From contig NZ_CP109907.1 in assembly GCF_033097525.1 (NCBI RefSeq), forward strand, positions 2,604,001-2,668,000: a DNA stretch of 64,000 nucleotides, in the 5' to 3' direction. Positions 46,606 to 56,395 of the stretch are shown piece by piece. Both the position numbers and the translations under genes were made by a program. The notes beneath the pieces were generated by a model. The model did not search any database. It was not told the origin of the DNA and saw only the letters and a program-made list of their open reading frames with translations. Source of the DNA: Sphingobacterium sp. UGAL515B_05 (lineage in GTDB: Bacteria; Bacteroidota; Bacteroidia; Sphingobacteriales; Sphingobacteriaceae). Each line of letters begins with the position of its first letter. The stretch's first letter is position 1.

Positions 46606-48915
46606 TTATTCTTTATCCGAAGATTTTAAACGTAATTTTAATAAGCTGTATACCCCTAATGCAGCAATACTCAATACCACAATTTCAAACATGGTGTCAA
46701 AACCTCTGAAATCGACAAGCAATACATTGACAACATTTTTTCCTTTAGCAAGCACATAAGCATAATCGCCATAGAAATCACTGATATTGGTTGTCGTTGG
46801 TTCATGGAGTACACGCAGTGCAACCATGGATAGCAGAATGCCAAAAACGATAGCGACCACGGCGTCGCGAATGATGGTGCGTCGGTTGGCCAAATTCAGG
46901 AAAGAGGGGAGCTTAAAGAGTACCAATACGAAGAGTACCACCGTGAGTGTATCGATGGTGAATTGCGTCATCGCTAGATCTGGGGCACTGTAAAATACGA
47001 AAATAAGACATATGGCATAACCTACAACACTGGTGGCTACTACGGCAGTTAAACGGGATGAGGTGCGGATGGTAAGTACAATGGCACCGACCAAAATGCA
47101 GACTGTGGTGACTTCGTAGAAACTCACTGGCGATAGGGTTTCCCATTTGATATGGAGTGGTCCCCCCAGGTATAACTGGTAGGCGATCAATAATTCGGCA
47201 AATAAGATAATTTTCAACAGATACGAACGCAAATAGCCGTTGTGCATTTTGTTGGTGAAGAAAGTAGAGAACAAAACAATTTCCTGCGCACATAATTGAA
47301 TGATATATTCAGGAGAAATCTTATTGAAATTTGCAATCCAAGCCAATTTTTTCTCGCTGGGCCTGTTTGCGAAATAAAGTAAGGTGCCAGCAGCAATTGT
47401 AATAGCGCTTAATAGGAGGATTAAATTAAAGCCATGCCAGATTTTCAGGTGAAATGTTTCCGGTTTTGCGAGTATACTTGTTGCGGTAGGTCCGGCAATC
47501 CATTCGCCGACAAGTCCTGGGATGCATCCAAAGACAACTCCTAATATAGCTAAAAGTAAAGGTGGGATCCACATGGCTTTATAGGGCAGGTGGATTGTAT
47601 TAAATTGCTCGGGCAGCTTACCCATAAAAGGTTTGATACCGGCCATAAATCCGGCAGAGACCAAGAGTATATTTGTTATTACTGCAGCGACGGTCAAATA
47701 GAGAAATAAATCGGGTGTGGCATGCAGTGTTGCCTCGTAAATCAGATCCTTTCCAATAAATCCAAATGTAAGTGGAATACCGGCACTGGAAAGTGCCGCT
47801 AGGAAACCAGCGATAGCGACAGGCATTAATACCTTGCGTAGCCCCCGCAAGACTGTAAGATCCCGCGTTCCGGTTTCATGGTCTATAATCCCCGTAATCA
47901 AGAATAAAGCGGCTTTATATAAGGCATGTACTAGTATAAAGACACTTGCTGCAATAATGGCGTCCTTTGTGCCGAGGCCCAATAAGAAAACCAAAATACC
48001 TAGTGCGGATATCGTTGAGTAGGCAAGAACTCCCTTTAAGTCGGTTCTGAAAAGGGAATGGAATGCGGCATAAAGCATCGTGAAGCCACCAATGGCCATG
48101 AGAGAATACATCCAGATTGGGTTGCCCCCAAGTATTGGTGAAAAACGGGCCAAAAGGTAGATTCCGGCCTTCACCATGGTTGCGGAATGTAAGTAGGCCG
48201 ATACAGGCGTTGGCGCTTTCATGGCACCGGGTAGCCAAAAATGAAAAGGAAATTGTGCCGATTTCGTAATAGCACCAAGTGCTACGAGGCCAAAGACCAG
48301 CGGGAACAATGGATGCTGCTGAATGAGTGATACTTTACCAATGAGTGCCGTAATATGATAGGTGCCGGCAATATTACCGAGTAAAATAAAACCTGCCAGA
48401 AGGAAAAAGCCGCCCAAACCGGTAATAGATAACGCGGTCAATGCGCTTTTTCGTGAGTCCTTGTTGTCATTGTTAAATCCTATGAGAAAAAACGAACTGA
48501 TCGAGGTCAGTTCCCAGAAGATAAACAGTAATAACATATTGTCCGACAGGACAAGTCCCAGCATCGCCGACATAAATAGACAGAGGTAGCCAAAGAATCG
48601 ATCGATATACCGATGCCCTTTAAGATAGGCATTGGCGTAGAAAAAGATGCAAGCTCCGATTCCAGTAATCAATAAGGAAAAAAGTAATGATAGTCCATCT
48701 AATTTAAAATCCAGATTGATACCTAAAGAGGGTACCCATGACGTCGACTGTACGAAATAGGAGCCTTGACTAATTGGTACAATATATTGCGTAAAGTATA
48801 GAAATAGAAGTACCGGTAAGAATGCGAGAATAAAACCCCATTTGGTTTTAAGGAATCGACCAAATGGAACAATAAGGCTCGATGTTATTAATCCTGATAG
48901 AACAGTAAATAGCAT
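46606..48915 (-). CDS. mrpA: Mrp Na+/H+ antiporter subunit A
   Basis: 769-residue main subunit, first gene of the seven-gene mrpABCDEFG operon (transcribed to the left). The NuoL-like part (about 1-480) has LLFIFWELTSISSFFLIGFNND, GAITKSAQFPFHFWLPGAMKAPTPVSAYLHSATMVKAGIYLLAR and the H/K residues of the proton path. The C-terminal third carries the DUF4040/MrpB-like helices (VVGYAICLIFVFYSAPDLAMTQFTIDTLTVVLFVLVLF). The complete set of A-G subunits exports Na+ (and perhaps other ions) in exchange for H+, supporting pH and salt homeostasis. Confidence 0.95.
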   Translation of the reverse strand: MLFTVLSGLITSSLIVPFGRFLKTKWGFILAFLPVLLFLYFTQYIVPISQGSYFVQSTSWVPSLGINLDFKLDGLSLLFSLLITGIGACIFFYANAYLKGHRYIDRFFGYLCLFMSAMLGLVLSDNMLLLFIFWELTSISSFFLIGFNNDNKDSRKSALTALSITGLGGFFLLAGFILLGNIAGTYHITALIGKVSLIQQHPLFPLVFGLVALGAITKSAQFPFHFWLPGAMKAPTPVSAYLHSATMVKAGIYLLARFSPILGGNPIWMYSLMAIGGFTMLYAAFHSLFRTDLKGVLAYSTISALGILVFLLGLGTKDAIIAASVFILVHALYKAALFLITGIIDHETGTRDLTVLRGLRKVLMPVAIAGFLAALSSAGIPLTFGFIGKDLIYEATLHATPDLFLYLTVAAVITNILLVSAGFMAGIKPFMGKLPEQFNTIHLPYKAMWIPPLLLAILGVVFGCIPGLVGEWIAGPTATSILAKPETFHLKIWHGFNLILLLSAITIAAGTLLYFANRPSEKKLAWIANFNKISPEYIIQLCAQEIVLFSTFFTNKMHNGYLRSYLLKIILFAELLIAYQLYLGGPLHIKWETLSPVSFYEVTTVCILVGAIVLTIRTSSRLTAVVATSVVGYAICLIFVFYSAPDLAMTQFTIDTLTVVLFVLVLFKLPSFLNLANRRTIIRDAVVAIVFGILLSMVALRVLHEPTTTNISDFYGDYAYVLAKGKNVVNVLLVDFRGFDTMFEIVVLSIAALGVYSLLKLRLKSSDKE

Positions 48916-49327
48916 TTAGTCTTTGTTTTAATTTTTTATTGAAGTGTTTGTTTTACTTGTCAATAAGAACCTTCTACAGTTCATCGTTGCCAACGCTTAT
49001 ATAGCGATGAAGGTTTTTTGAAAGTTTACAATATAGTAAAAAAAAGCGGAAAATGGTGTTTTTTCAGCTGTTTTTCCTATGAATAAATGATAAAAACAGG
49101 GATTTTGTTTTGACTTGAGAATAAATTTTTAATGAGAGAATAAGCTTGTAAAAAAGGGCCAAGAGAAGTTAATTTATTGGGAAATAGAATTTTTAAGCCC
49201 AGACATTAATATTTTATGTAATAAAAATGTTAAATTTTGTTAAACAATATTAAAAAACTCTATCTTAGAGTAGTTAATCAGCCGCCAAGGACTGTTTCTA
49301 ATCAATTTTGTTATACCCGTTGGAATT
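48916..49327. other. 412-bp gap between divergent mrpA and fecI
   Basis: Holds promoters of both genes. A hairpin at about 48971-49017 (AACCTT...CATCG with CGATG...AAGGTT, then T6 on the plus strand) lies in the mrpA leader; in the plus direction it looks like a terminator with no gene before it. The fecI promoter candidate is at 49236-49268. Confidence 0.45.
49236..49268 (+). promoter_or_regulatory. Putative fecI promoter (TTTG-N21-TATCTTAG)
   Basis: TTTG at 49236-49239 and TATCTTAG at 49261-49268 approach the Bacteroidota consensus (one mismatch in the -7 element). Start near 49274, leader of about 54 nt. The -7 lies in a small dyad CTCTATCTTAGAG. Confidence 0.4.
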
Positions 49328-49849
49328 ATGGGCTCTGAAGAGAAGTTATTTAGAAGGTATTATAAAAATTTATGCCACTTTGCATGGAAATTTGTGGGAG
49401 AATCTTCCGTTGCAGAAGATTTGGTACAGGAAGCTTTTATAACATTCTTTAAGGAGCAACAACGAATGGATGAGTCGGAAACGTTTGTACGAAACTATTT
49501 ATATACTGCCGTGCGATTTTCTTGTCTGAAGCATTTAAGACATGAAAAAGTAAAAGAAAAGTATTGGACCCGAGTAAAGTTCAATGAGGAAGATGCGCAT
49601 TCTGTTGAACTGTCCGTGATTCATACCGAAGTGATCAATGAAGTCTATCGAATTATCGCCGAAATGCCTACTGCGTGTCAGCAAATTTTTAAGATGGGCT
49701 ATTTAGAAGGCTTGTCGAATCTTGAAATTACCGAAAAACTTCAGATCAGCGTAAATACCGTTAAAACGCAAAAACAACGAGGCATGAAGATTTTACTGGA
49801 TAAGCTGCATCCCGAATTTTTACCCCTTGTTATTTTTTTATTAAAATAA
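49328..49849 (+). CDS. ECF sigma factor, FecI/Bacteroidota SusC-operon type
   Basis: 173-residue sigma-70-family ECF factor. Region 2 is about 5-75 (YYKNLCHFAWKFVGESSVAEDLVQEAFITFF), region 4 about 115-165 (EMPTACQQIFKMGYLEGLSNLEITEKLQISVNTVKTQKQRGMKIL). The C-terminus ends LPLVIFLLK. It is followed after 46 bp by a FecR-type anti-sigma factor and then SusC with an STN domain, the full FecI-FecR-FecA-like signalling order. Close paralogue of the sigma factor at 62026. Confidence 0.94.
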   Translation: MGSEEKLFRRYYKNLCHFAWKFVGESSVAEDLVQEAFITFFKEQQRMDESETFVRNYLYTAVRFSCLKHLRHEKVKEKYWTRVKFNEEDAHSVELSVIHTEVINEVYRIIAEMPTACQQIFKMGYLEGLSNLEITEKLQISVNTVKTQKQRGMKILLDKLHPEFLPLVIFLLK

Positions 49850-49850
49850 T

Positions 49851-49870
49851 TTTAATTTCTTGTCACCCTT
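49851..49870 (+). promoter_or_regulatory. Conserved TTCTTGTCACCC motif between fecI and fecR
   Basis: TTTAATTTCTTGTCACCCTT directly after the sigma-factor stop, 25 bp before the fecR start. A nearly identical motif (TAAATTCTTGTCACCCCTT, 62551-62569) holds the same place in the second FecI/FecR pair while neighbouring bases differ. Confidence 0.5.
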
Positions 49871-49895
49871 GACGATTCTATAGGGTTTCTAACCT

Positions 49896-51053
49896 ATGGA
49901 TATGAAAGCTAATACCAATTACATAGCCAAACTCATCAATAAGTTACTTCGTGGTCAAGAAACCATGACGGAGCGTAATGCTATTGAGCAGTGGCGGAAA
50001 TCGGACAAAACTAACGATGATTTGCTAGAAAGCTTTCGGGACGCAAAAAATATTGAGGAGGATCTTATCTTTTTGGACAATTTGGATGAAGATCGTGCTT
50101 GGCATAAAATTCAACATGTTTCCGCTAAAGCAAAGAGAAATTATAGACCATTTCTTCGTGCGGCAGCCATTCTCGTGATATTGCTGGGAACAGCGCTCTT
50201 TTATATCCTTCAGCAGAAAGGGAGAGTTTTAGAGAAAGTAGCAATTGTACATCCTGTAAAAGGGGATATTTCACCGGCGCAATCTGGAGCTTTACTCGTC
50301 CTGGCGGATGGATCGATTATGCCTTTGGAGAAATCTAACAAAGCTGTTGATCCGAAAATAGTTGCCTTAACACATAAAGATAGTGTTGATCAACTGAATA
50401 ATCCGAAAGCAGAGACTCGAATACAATTTAATACGCTGGTTGTTCCCAAAGGGAATTTTTATAAATTAAATTTAGAAGATGGTACTCAGGTTTGGGTAAA
50501 TGCCAACTCTCAGCTTAAATTTCCTGTAAAGTTTAAAGAAAATGAGCGTCGCGTTATCTTGGAGGGGGAGGCTTACTTCGAGGTCGCTCATGATGCTGAG
50601 CGTCCTTTTGTTGTGGAATCTAGAGGAAGCGAAGTGAAGGTGTTGGGGACGCATTTCAATATTAACGCTTATAGTAGTAATGTCCGTACGACATTATCCT
50701 CGGGAAGGGTTCAAGTTAGCCATTCAGGAAATGTTATTGTTCTTGAGCCCGGAGAGTATGCGAATCTCAAAGATGACCTTCTCAGCAAAGGGAAGGCAGA
50801 CTTAGATCACGATCTTTCCTGGCATAATAATCAGTTTTATTTTAAGAAAGAAACGATTGTAGAGATTGCCTCTACACTATCTAAATGGTACGATGTTCAG
50901 GTTCGATTTAAAAAAGATGTGGCGCTGGATAAGGTGTATAATGGTAATTTTAAACGCGATGTTAAGCTGTCCGAAGTTTTGGAAATGTTGACTTACGTCT
51001 GTGATTTGAAATTTGAGCTTCAAGGAAAAGAATTAATTGTCGAAAACAAATAA
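49896..51053 (+). CDS. FecR-family anti-sigma factor
   Basis: 385-residue inner-membrane regulator: cytoplasmic sigma-binding segment about 1-80, transmembrane helix about 86-106 (FLRAAAILVILLGTALFYIL), periplasmic FecR domain about 185-280 (YKLNLEDGTQVWVNANSQLKFPVKF, RRVILEGEAYFEVAHDAERPFVVESRGSEVKVLGTHFNI) and a C-terminal STN-interacting domain (DUF4974 type, LSKWYDVQVRFK, LSEVLEMLTYV). It should pass the signal from the SusC STN domain to the preceding sigma factor. Confidence 0.94.
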   Translation: MDMKANTNYIAKLINKLLRGQETMTERNAIEQWRKSDKTNDDLLESFRDAKNIEEDLIFLDNLDEDRAWHKIQHVSAKAKRNYRPFLRAAAILVILLGTALFYILQQKGRVLEKVAIVHPVKGDISPAQSGALLVLADGSIMPLEKSNKAVDPKIVALTHKDSVDQLNNPKAETRIQFNTLVVPKGNFYKLNLEDGTQVWVNANSQLKFPVKFKENERRVILEGEAYFEVAHDAERPFVVESRGSEVKVLGTHFNINAYSSNVRTTLSSGRVQVSHSGNVIVLEPGEYANLKDDLLSKGKADLDHDLSWHNNQFYFKKETIVEIASTLSKWYDVQVRFKKDVALDKVYNGNFKRDVKLSEVLEMLTYVCDLKFELQGKELIVENK

Positions 51054-51062
51054 AAAGGAGTG

Positions 51063-51106
51063 TTTATGTAAGAAAAATAATACCTAACCTAAAGGTCTTA
51101 CATAAA
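51063..51106 (+). promoter_or_regulatory. 11-bp inverted repeat after fecR
   Basis: TTTATGTAAGA (51063-51073) and its exact complement (51096-51106) with a 22-nt loop, 9 bp after the fecR stop and without a T-run on the plus strand. It could be a weak terminator or an operator for the SusC operon; it has no counterpart at the second locus. Confidence 0.4.
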
Positions 51107-51111
51107 AAGTA

Positions 51112-51139
51112 GAACAGGAATGTTGCAGCATCCCTGTTC
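51112..51139 (+). promoter_or_regulatory. Conserved SusC leader hairpin, copy 1
   Basis: GAACAGG (51112-51118) pairs with CCTGTTC (51133-51139), with ATG/CAT inside. The same hairpin, and the following AATTAACCACAAAA and AACTTACCATTT, recur before the partial SusC at 63935. It lies 72 bp upstream of the SusC ATG. Confidence 0.6.
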
Positions 51140-51211
51140 CGAAATGATCAAAAGGCCTAGAAATTTTTAAAGCGAATTAAGTAAACCCAATTAACCACAA
51201 AAAGTAAATGT

Positions 51212-54200
51212 ATGAATAACTTACCATTTGGCAAAACGTGGCGACTGATACCTCATGACCCACGGTTTTGTAAACCTTTACGTATTATGAAAATTAGTAC
51301 CTGCCTTCTTTTCGCCTTTGTGACCGGAGTTCAAGCCAATGGCCTTGCACAGAAAGTTACTTTGAAGATGAAAAATGCAAGAATTGAAGAAGCATTGAAT
51401 GCGATTTCCAAACAATCCAATTTGCAATTATTTTATGGGGAGAATGTTGATTCTAAGGTGAGGGTCAATGTGAACTTAAAAAATGCTTCAGTAGAAGAAG
51501 CATTGAATTCTGTCCTACGCAACAATCATATAGACTATAAGATTATAGCAAATACGATTTCAGTTAATGGCGAGGAAGGCATTCGTTCGGATCGAAATGC
51601 GCTGCAACAGGGTATTTCTGGAACTGTTAAGAGTCAGGACGGAAAAGGGTTGAGCGGAGCGACAGTAACCGTAAAAGGAACCTCTATTTCAACACAGACT
51701 GACGACTTGGGCCATTTTAAAATCAATGCTTCTACATCGGCTGTTTTGGTTGTACGGTATGTAGGATTTGGCACACGGGAAGTCTCTATGGAGGGTAAGT
51801 CAACCGTAAATATTACACTTACAGCTAATGATTTAAAATTAGACGAAGTCAACGTGGTTGCGACTGGATATCAGAATCTTGATCGTAAGTTTTTCACGGG
51901 TGCATCCACGAAAATTGATGCGAAAGAAGCCGAACGAGCTGGGGTTCCTGATGTTTCCCGGATGTTGGAAGGCCAAGCAGCGGGTGTCTCTGTTCAAAAC
52001 GTATCTGGGACATTTGGTGCAGCACCAAAAATTCGGGTACGGGGCGCAACCTCATTAACTGGGGATAATAAACCTTTATGGGTAATTGATGGTGTCATCC
52101 TAGATGAGGCTGTCAATATCTCCAACGAAGCATTGTCTACAGGAGACGCAAATACACTTTTAGGCTCTTCTGTAGCTGGGCTAAATCCCGACGACATCGA
52201 ATCGATTACCGTTTTGAAAGATGCTGCCGCAACTGCGATGTATGGTGCTGCTGCGATGAATGGCGTGGTCGTCGTGAATACAAAAAAAGGTAAAAATACA
52301 GATGGGCAGGTACATTTTAATTATTCCGGAAACTTTACGACTTATATTAAACCCAACTATAATCAATTCGATATAATGAATTCTGCTGAGCAGATGCAGT
52401 TGGTAATTGATATGGAAAACAAAGGTTATCTCAATCACTCTCAGGTTTCGAGAGCAGGAACAGGAGGGGTATTTACCAAAATGTATAATCTCATGTATGA
52501 GTATGATCCAAACACCGATTCTTTCAAACTCAGAAATGATGCTCCTTCTCGCTATAATTTTTTACAACGTTATGCAAACGTGAATACAGATTGGTTTGAC
52601 TTATTGTTTAGAAATAGTTTTGTACATGACCATTCGTTGAGTATGAGTACTGGGACTGCAAAGGCACAGACCTATGCTTCAACGAGTTTTATGAATGACC
52701 CCGGTTATACGCTTGGTAATCAGGCAAAACGTTTTACGGCTAATATCCGTAATAACTATAAAATCAATGATAAATTGAGTACAGAGTTTATTTTTCAGGG
52801 AAATATTCGTGATCAACGTACGCCTGGAACTCTAAATCGTAACTCCGATGCCGTTTATGGTAGTTATTCCCGGGACTTTGACATTAACCCATATTCCTAT
52901 GCGCTAAATACCAGTCGTATTATTACACCGTACGATGAAAATGGTGACTTAGAGTATTTCACGCGAGATTATGCACCATTTAATATCTTCAATGAACTTG
53001 ATAATAACTATATCAAACTAAAATTGATGGATATTAAAGTTCAGGCTGGTTTAACGTATAAGATTTTGCCCTCTTTGACCTATTCAGCAACCGGAATGTA
53101 TCGTTATTATAATTCTGAAAGGCAACATATGATCACGGAGAATGCCAACCTTTCTAAAGCCTATCGGGCAAATCAAGACCAAACTGTCAATAGCGGAAAT
53201 CGCTTTCTCTATGCTGATCCCGATTTTCCAAATACCGATAAATATGTTATTCTTCCCAATGGGGGATTTTTTAATGTTGCCAATAACAATATGATTAGTT
53301 ATTATATGCGGCATAATTTAGAATTCAACAAAAAGTGGAATGACCATACCATGAACTTGTTTGGAACCTATGAACTCCAATATGCGGATAAGCAGAGCCA
53401 CGATTTTAATGGGCCAGGAATCGAATATGGAAATGGCAATCTGGTTTTACCTGCCTATCGGTATTATAAAAAACAGATTGAATCTGGCGATTCACCATTT
53501 GCGATGAACTATACTTATGACCGCAAATTAGCTTATGCATTGCGCGGCGCTTATAATTATAAAGATAAATACTCATTTAACTTTACAACACGTTATGACG
53601 GAGCCAATAAAATGGGGCGGACGAATGTTGCAAGGTGGTTACCGACCTGGAACGTATCGGCAGCATGGGATATCGATCAAGAGAATTTCTTTAATAGAGA
53701 TAATAAGATCTTGTCACGTGCTAGGTTAAGGGGAACTTATGGTCTGGTTGCTAATATGGGGAATGCTTCCAATTCTTCGGCTGTTTTCTATAATGCTATT
53801 ACTTATAGACCTTACGACGGAGAAAAAGAAGGCAAGATTAGTATAAGTGGCCTAGAAAACTCCGAGCTAACCTGGGAGAAAATGTACGAACTTAATATTG
53901 GTACAGATTTAGGATTCTTGAACGATCGAATCGATCTGAACTTTGATTATTACCGGCGTAATATATTTGATTTAATTGGGCCAATTCGTACTTCAGGGAT
54001 TGGTGGACAATTTGAGAAATTAGCAAACTACGCTGATATGAAAGGTCATGGGGTTGATATTCAGGTTGGCGGATATCCATTTAAAGACCCGAATGGTTTT
54101 ACTTGGCGTACACAGCTTACACTTGGTTTTAACAAAACGAAAATTACCAAATTAAATGTAACTCGCAATATCTGGGATTTGATTTCCGGCGAGGGTGGAG

Positions 54201-54907
54201 CAATGGTCGGCAAACCTCATAGAGGTTTGTATTCTCTGGACTTTGATAAATTGGCCGCCAATGGAGGTTATCCGACTTATATCGGTACAGATGGTACTCC
54301 GGGTGAAACTTATTTCTGGTTTCAGGACAATCAAACGGAGTTTCTTAAATATGAAGGTCCTGTGGATCCGACGCTTGCCGGAGGTTACTACAACCGATTG
54401 GAATATAAGAACTTTAGTTTTTCCTTTTTGTTGAAGTTTGGTTTGGGCAATATGGTTCGTCTACAGCCTAATTATTCTCCTGTGTATCTAGATATGTATA
54501 ATGTATCAAGGGAACTGATCAATCGTTTTATTTACAAAGGCGACGAATATTTAACAGTAATTCCTTCTACACTCGATGGGTTAACTGCAGAATTTGATGT
54601 CCAGAATGCTGCCGGTAACCGTACGGCATCTGTTTATTCTTATAATGCTTACAATTATTCATCAGAACGTGTAGCAAAAGGTGATTATCTACGTTTATCG
54701 CAAATTTCCGTGGGATATAATATTCCCAAATCTGTTGTCAGTAAAATTAAATTTAGAACTGCGCAAGTAAATTTGGTGGGGAATAACCTATGGTTGATTT
54801 ATTCAGATAAAAAATTAAATGGAGTCGATCCTGAGTTCTATAACAATGGAGGGGTAGCCTTACCCGTTCCGAAGCAAGTAACTCTATCTGTAAAATTGGG
54901 ATTTTAA
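51212..54907 (+). CDS. SusC-like TonB-dependent receptor with STN signalling domain
   Basis: 1231-residue FecA-like SusC. The start ATG at 51212 is supported by the partial homologue at 63935, which shares the unusual leader peptide MNNLPF-K-W; the signal peptide proper begins at M26 (MKISTCLLFAFVTGVQA). STN domain about 47-120 (ARIEEALNAISKQSNLQLFYGENV...VEEALNSVLRNNHIDYKI), CarboxypepD_reg-like about 133-205, TonB-box-like LDEVNVVATG, plug with APKIRVRGATSLTGDNKPLWVIDGVI and LKDAAATAMYGAAAMNGVVVVNTKKG, then the barrel. The STN domain signals to FecR; SusD follows after 11 bp. Confidence 0.95.
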   Translation: MNNLPFGKTWRLIPHDPRFCKPLRIMKISTCLLFAFVTGVQANGLAQKVTLKMKNARIEEALNAISKQSNLQLFYGENVDSKVRVNVNLKNASVEEALNSVLRNNHIDYKIIANTISVNGEEGIRSDRNALQQGISGTVKSQDGKGLSGATVTVKGTSISTQTDDLGHFKINASTSAVLVVRYVGFGTREVSMEGKSTVNITLTANDLKLDEVNVVATGYQNLDRKFFTGASTKIDAKEAERAGVPDVSRMLEGQAAGVSVQNVSGTFGAAPKIRVRGATSLTGDNKPLWVIDGVILDEAVNISNEALSTGDANTLLGSSVAGLNPDDIESITVLKDAAATAMYGAAAMNGVVVVNTKKGKNTDGQVHFNYSGNFTTYIKPNYNQFDIMNSAEQMQLVIDMENKGYLNHSQVSRAGTGGVFTKMYNLMYEYDPNTDSFKLRNDAPSRYNFLQRYANVNTDWFDLLFRNSFVHDHSLSMSTGTAKAQTYASTSFMNDPGYTLGNQAKRFTANIRNNYKINDKLSTEFIFQGNIRDQRTPGTLNRNSDAVYGSYSRDFDINPYSYALNTSRIITPYDENGDLEYFTRDYAPFNIFNELDNNYIKLKLMDIKVQAGLTYKILPSLTYSATGMYRYYNSERQHMITENANLSKAYRANQDQTVNSGNRFLYADPDFPNTDKYVILPNGGFFNVANNNMISYYMRHNLEFNKKWNDHTMNLFGTYELQYADKQSHDFNGPGIEYGNGNLVLPAYRYYKKQIESGDSPFAMNYTYDRKLAYALRGAYNYKDKYSFNFTTRYDGANKMGRTNVARWLPTWNVSAAWDIDQENFFNRDNKILSRARLRGTYGLVANMGNASNSSAVFYNAITYRPYDGEKEGKISISGLENSELTWEKMYELNIGTDLGFLNDRIDLNFDYYRRNIFDLIGPIRTSGIGGQFEKLANYADMKGHGVDIQVGGYPFKDPNGFTWRTQLTLGFNKTKITKLNVTRNIWDLISGEGGAMVGKPHRGLYSLDFDKLAANGGYPTYIGTDGTPGETYFWFQDNQTEFLKYEGPVDPTLAGGYYNRLEYKNFSFSFLLKFGLGNMVRLQPNYSPVYLDMYNVSRELINRFIYKGDEYLTVIPSTLDGLTAEFDVQNAAGNRTASVYSYNAYNYSSERVAKGDYLRLSQISVGYNIPKSVVSKIKFRTAQVNLVGNNLWLIYSDKKLNGVDPEFYNNGGVALPVPKQVTLSVKLGF

Positions 54908-54918
54908 ACGACTAAATT

Positions 54919-56391
54919 ATGAAACTTACACATCTTAAATATTTATTCATTTCTTCTACGCTGCTACTCAGCAGTTGTAACAAATATCTGGATCAGCAAC
55001 CAGATATGCGCGCCGAGATCAATACGGTAGATAAAGTCAAACGACTTATTACGTCAGCTTACCCTTTTGGTAATTATCTTGCAATGGCCGAAACCTATTC
55101 AGATAATGTGGAAGATAAAGGCGTAGGTGGACTATATCAGCCAGTTCCTTCCCTATATCGTTGGCAAGACATCAACAACAGTGATACGGATAGCCCCAAT
55201 AGCTACTGGAATAATTGTTACGAAGCTATTGCAGCTGCGAACCATGCTTTGGCTGCAATCGAAACCAATAATTTCGGAAAGGAAATTTCCGCATTCAAAG
55301 GTGAAGCTTTGGTTGCAAGGGCGTATGCGCATTTTATGCTCGTCAATTTCTTTGCGAAAGTTTATGACTATAAAAATCCGCAGGGTAATACCTCTCCCGG
55401 AATTCCATATGTGACAGAACCGGAGACCGTGGTGATCAAAAAATATGATCGTGGAACGGTGAAGTCTGTTTATGATAATATTCGGAAGGATCTAGAAGAA
55501 GGATTAGCGCTTTTAGACGGGAATCCAGCAGAATGGAATGTACCTAAATACCATTTTACACCAGCTGCTGCGCATGCTTTTGCAACACGCTTTTATCTGT
55601 TTACTGGTGAGTGGCAAAAAGTGGTTGACAATGCTAACAAAATTTTTGCGGGAGGAAATTTTGCAGGAAAATTAATTCCTTATAATTCCACATTCAAGAA
55701 AATGACCTTCGAGGAGTTACATACGGTCTTTTCCAAGGCCGATCAACCTTATAGTTTGTTGATTAATGAAACTTACAGTGGTTATCAACGCTGGTGGGAT
55801 AATCGTTATGCTATGGGGATCAATGTGTTTCAAAAGATTTATAATGGTACTACTGCTGCAGGAGCGAAGTTTTATAATTTCGGTGTCTCCTATGGTGCTC
55901 CACACTATACTACTTATATCTGGAAGGAATTTTGGTATGTAACAAATGCAACCGCAAATACGGGATTTCCTATGCTTATGGTCCCGGTATTAATTACAGA
56001 TGAGGCACTAATGAATCGGGCAGAGGCTTATTTGGAATTGGGAAATAATGCAGCTGGTATTGCAGATATGAATTTAATGGCAAGTAATCGAATAGATGGT
56101 TACAATCCTACAAACCATGCTGTAACGGCTGCAAAATCCAAAGCATTTTTTGGTGTTCAAGATGATAAGGAAGCACTTATTCAAACGGTTCTACAATTTA
56201 AACAAGTTGGATTTATGTCGATGGGTTTACGTTGGTTCGATATTATTCGTAAAGGCATAACAGTAAGACATCTTGTTATTGCCAACGATGAGAGTGAGTC
56301 TTATATCGAATTAAAACCTGAGGATCCACGGCGTGTTTTCCAGATCCCACAAGAAGCGAAGTTGTCAGGTGTTGAACAAAATCCAAGGTAA
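54919..56391 (+). CDS. SusD-like substrate-binding lipoprotein
   Basis: 490-residue partner of the STN-type SusC. Lipobox LLLSSC (Cys20), then NKYLDQQPDMRAEINTVDKVKRLITSAYP, typical of the SusD group that goes with zinc-metallohydrolase lipoproteins. Central ALVARAYAHFMLVNFFAKVY and ALMNRAEAYLELGNNAAGIADMNLMASNR are SusD hallmarks. Stop codon lies 4 bp before the chosen start of the next gene. Confidence 0.93.
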   Translation: MKLTHLKYLFISSTLLLSSCNKYLDQQPDMRAEINTVDKVKRLITSAYPFGNYLAMAETYSDNVEDKGVGGLYQPVPSLYRWQDINNSDTDSPNSYWNNCYEAIAAANHALAAIETNNFGKEISAFKGEALVARAYAHFMLVNFFAKVYDYKNPQGNTSPGIPYVTEPETVVIKKYDRGTVKSVYDNIRKDLEEGLALLDGNPAEWNVPKYHFTPAAAHAFATRFYLFTGEWQKVVDNANKIFAGGNFAGKLIPYNSTFKKMTFEELHTVFSKADQPYSLLINETYSGYQRWWDNRYAMGINVFQKIYNGTTAAGAKFYNFGVSYGAPHYTTYIWKEFWYVTNATANTGFPMLMVPVLITDEALMNRAEAYLELGNNAAGIADMNLMASNRIDGYNPTNHAVTAAKSKAFFGVQDDKEALIQTVLQFKQVGFMSMGLRWFDIIRKGITVRHLVIANDESESYIELKPEDPRRVFQIPQEAKLSGVEQNPR

Positions 56392-56395
56392 TTTT

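Noticed and set aside
46913..47293. 126-codon minus-strand frame inside mrpA
   Set aside because: Alternative frame of a clear membrane protein gene; Cys/His-rich shadow composition.
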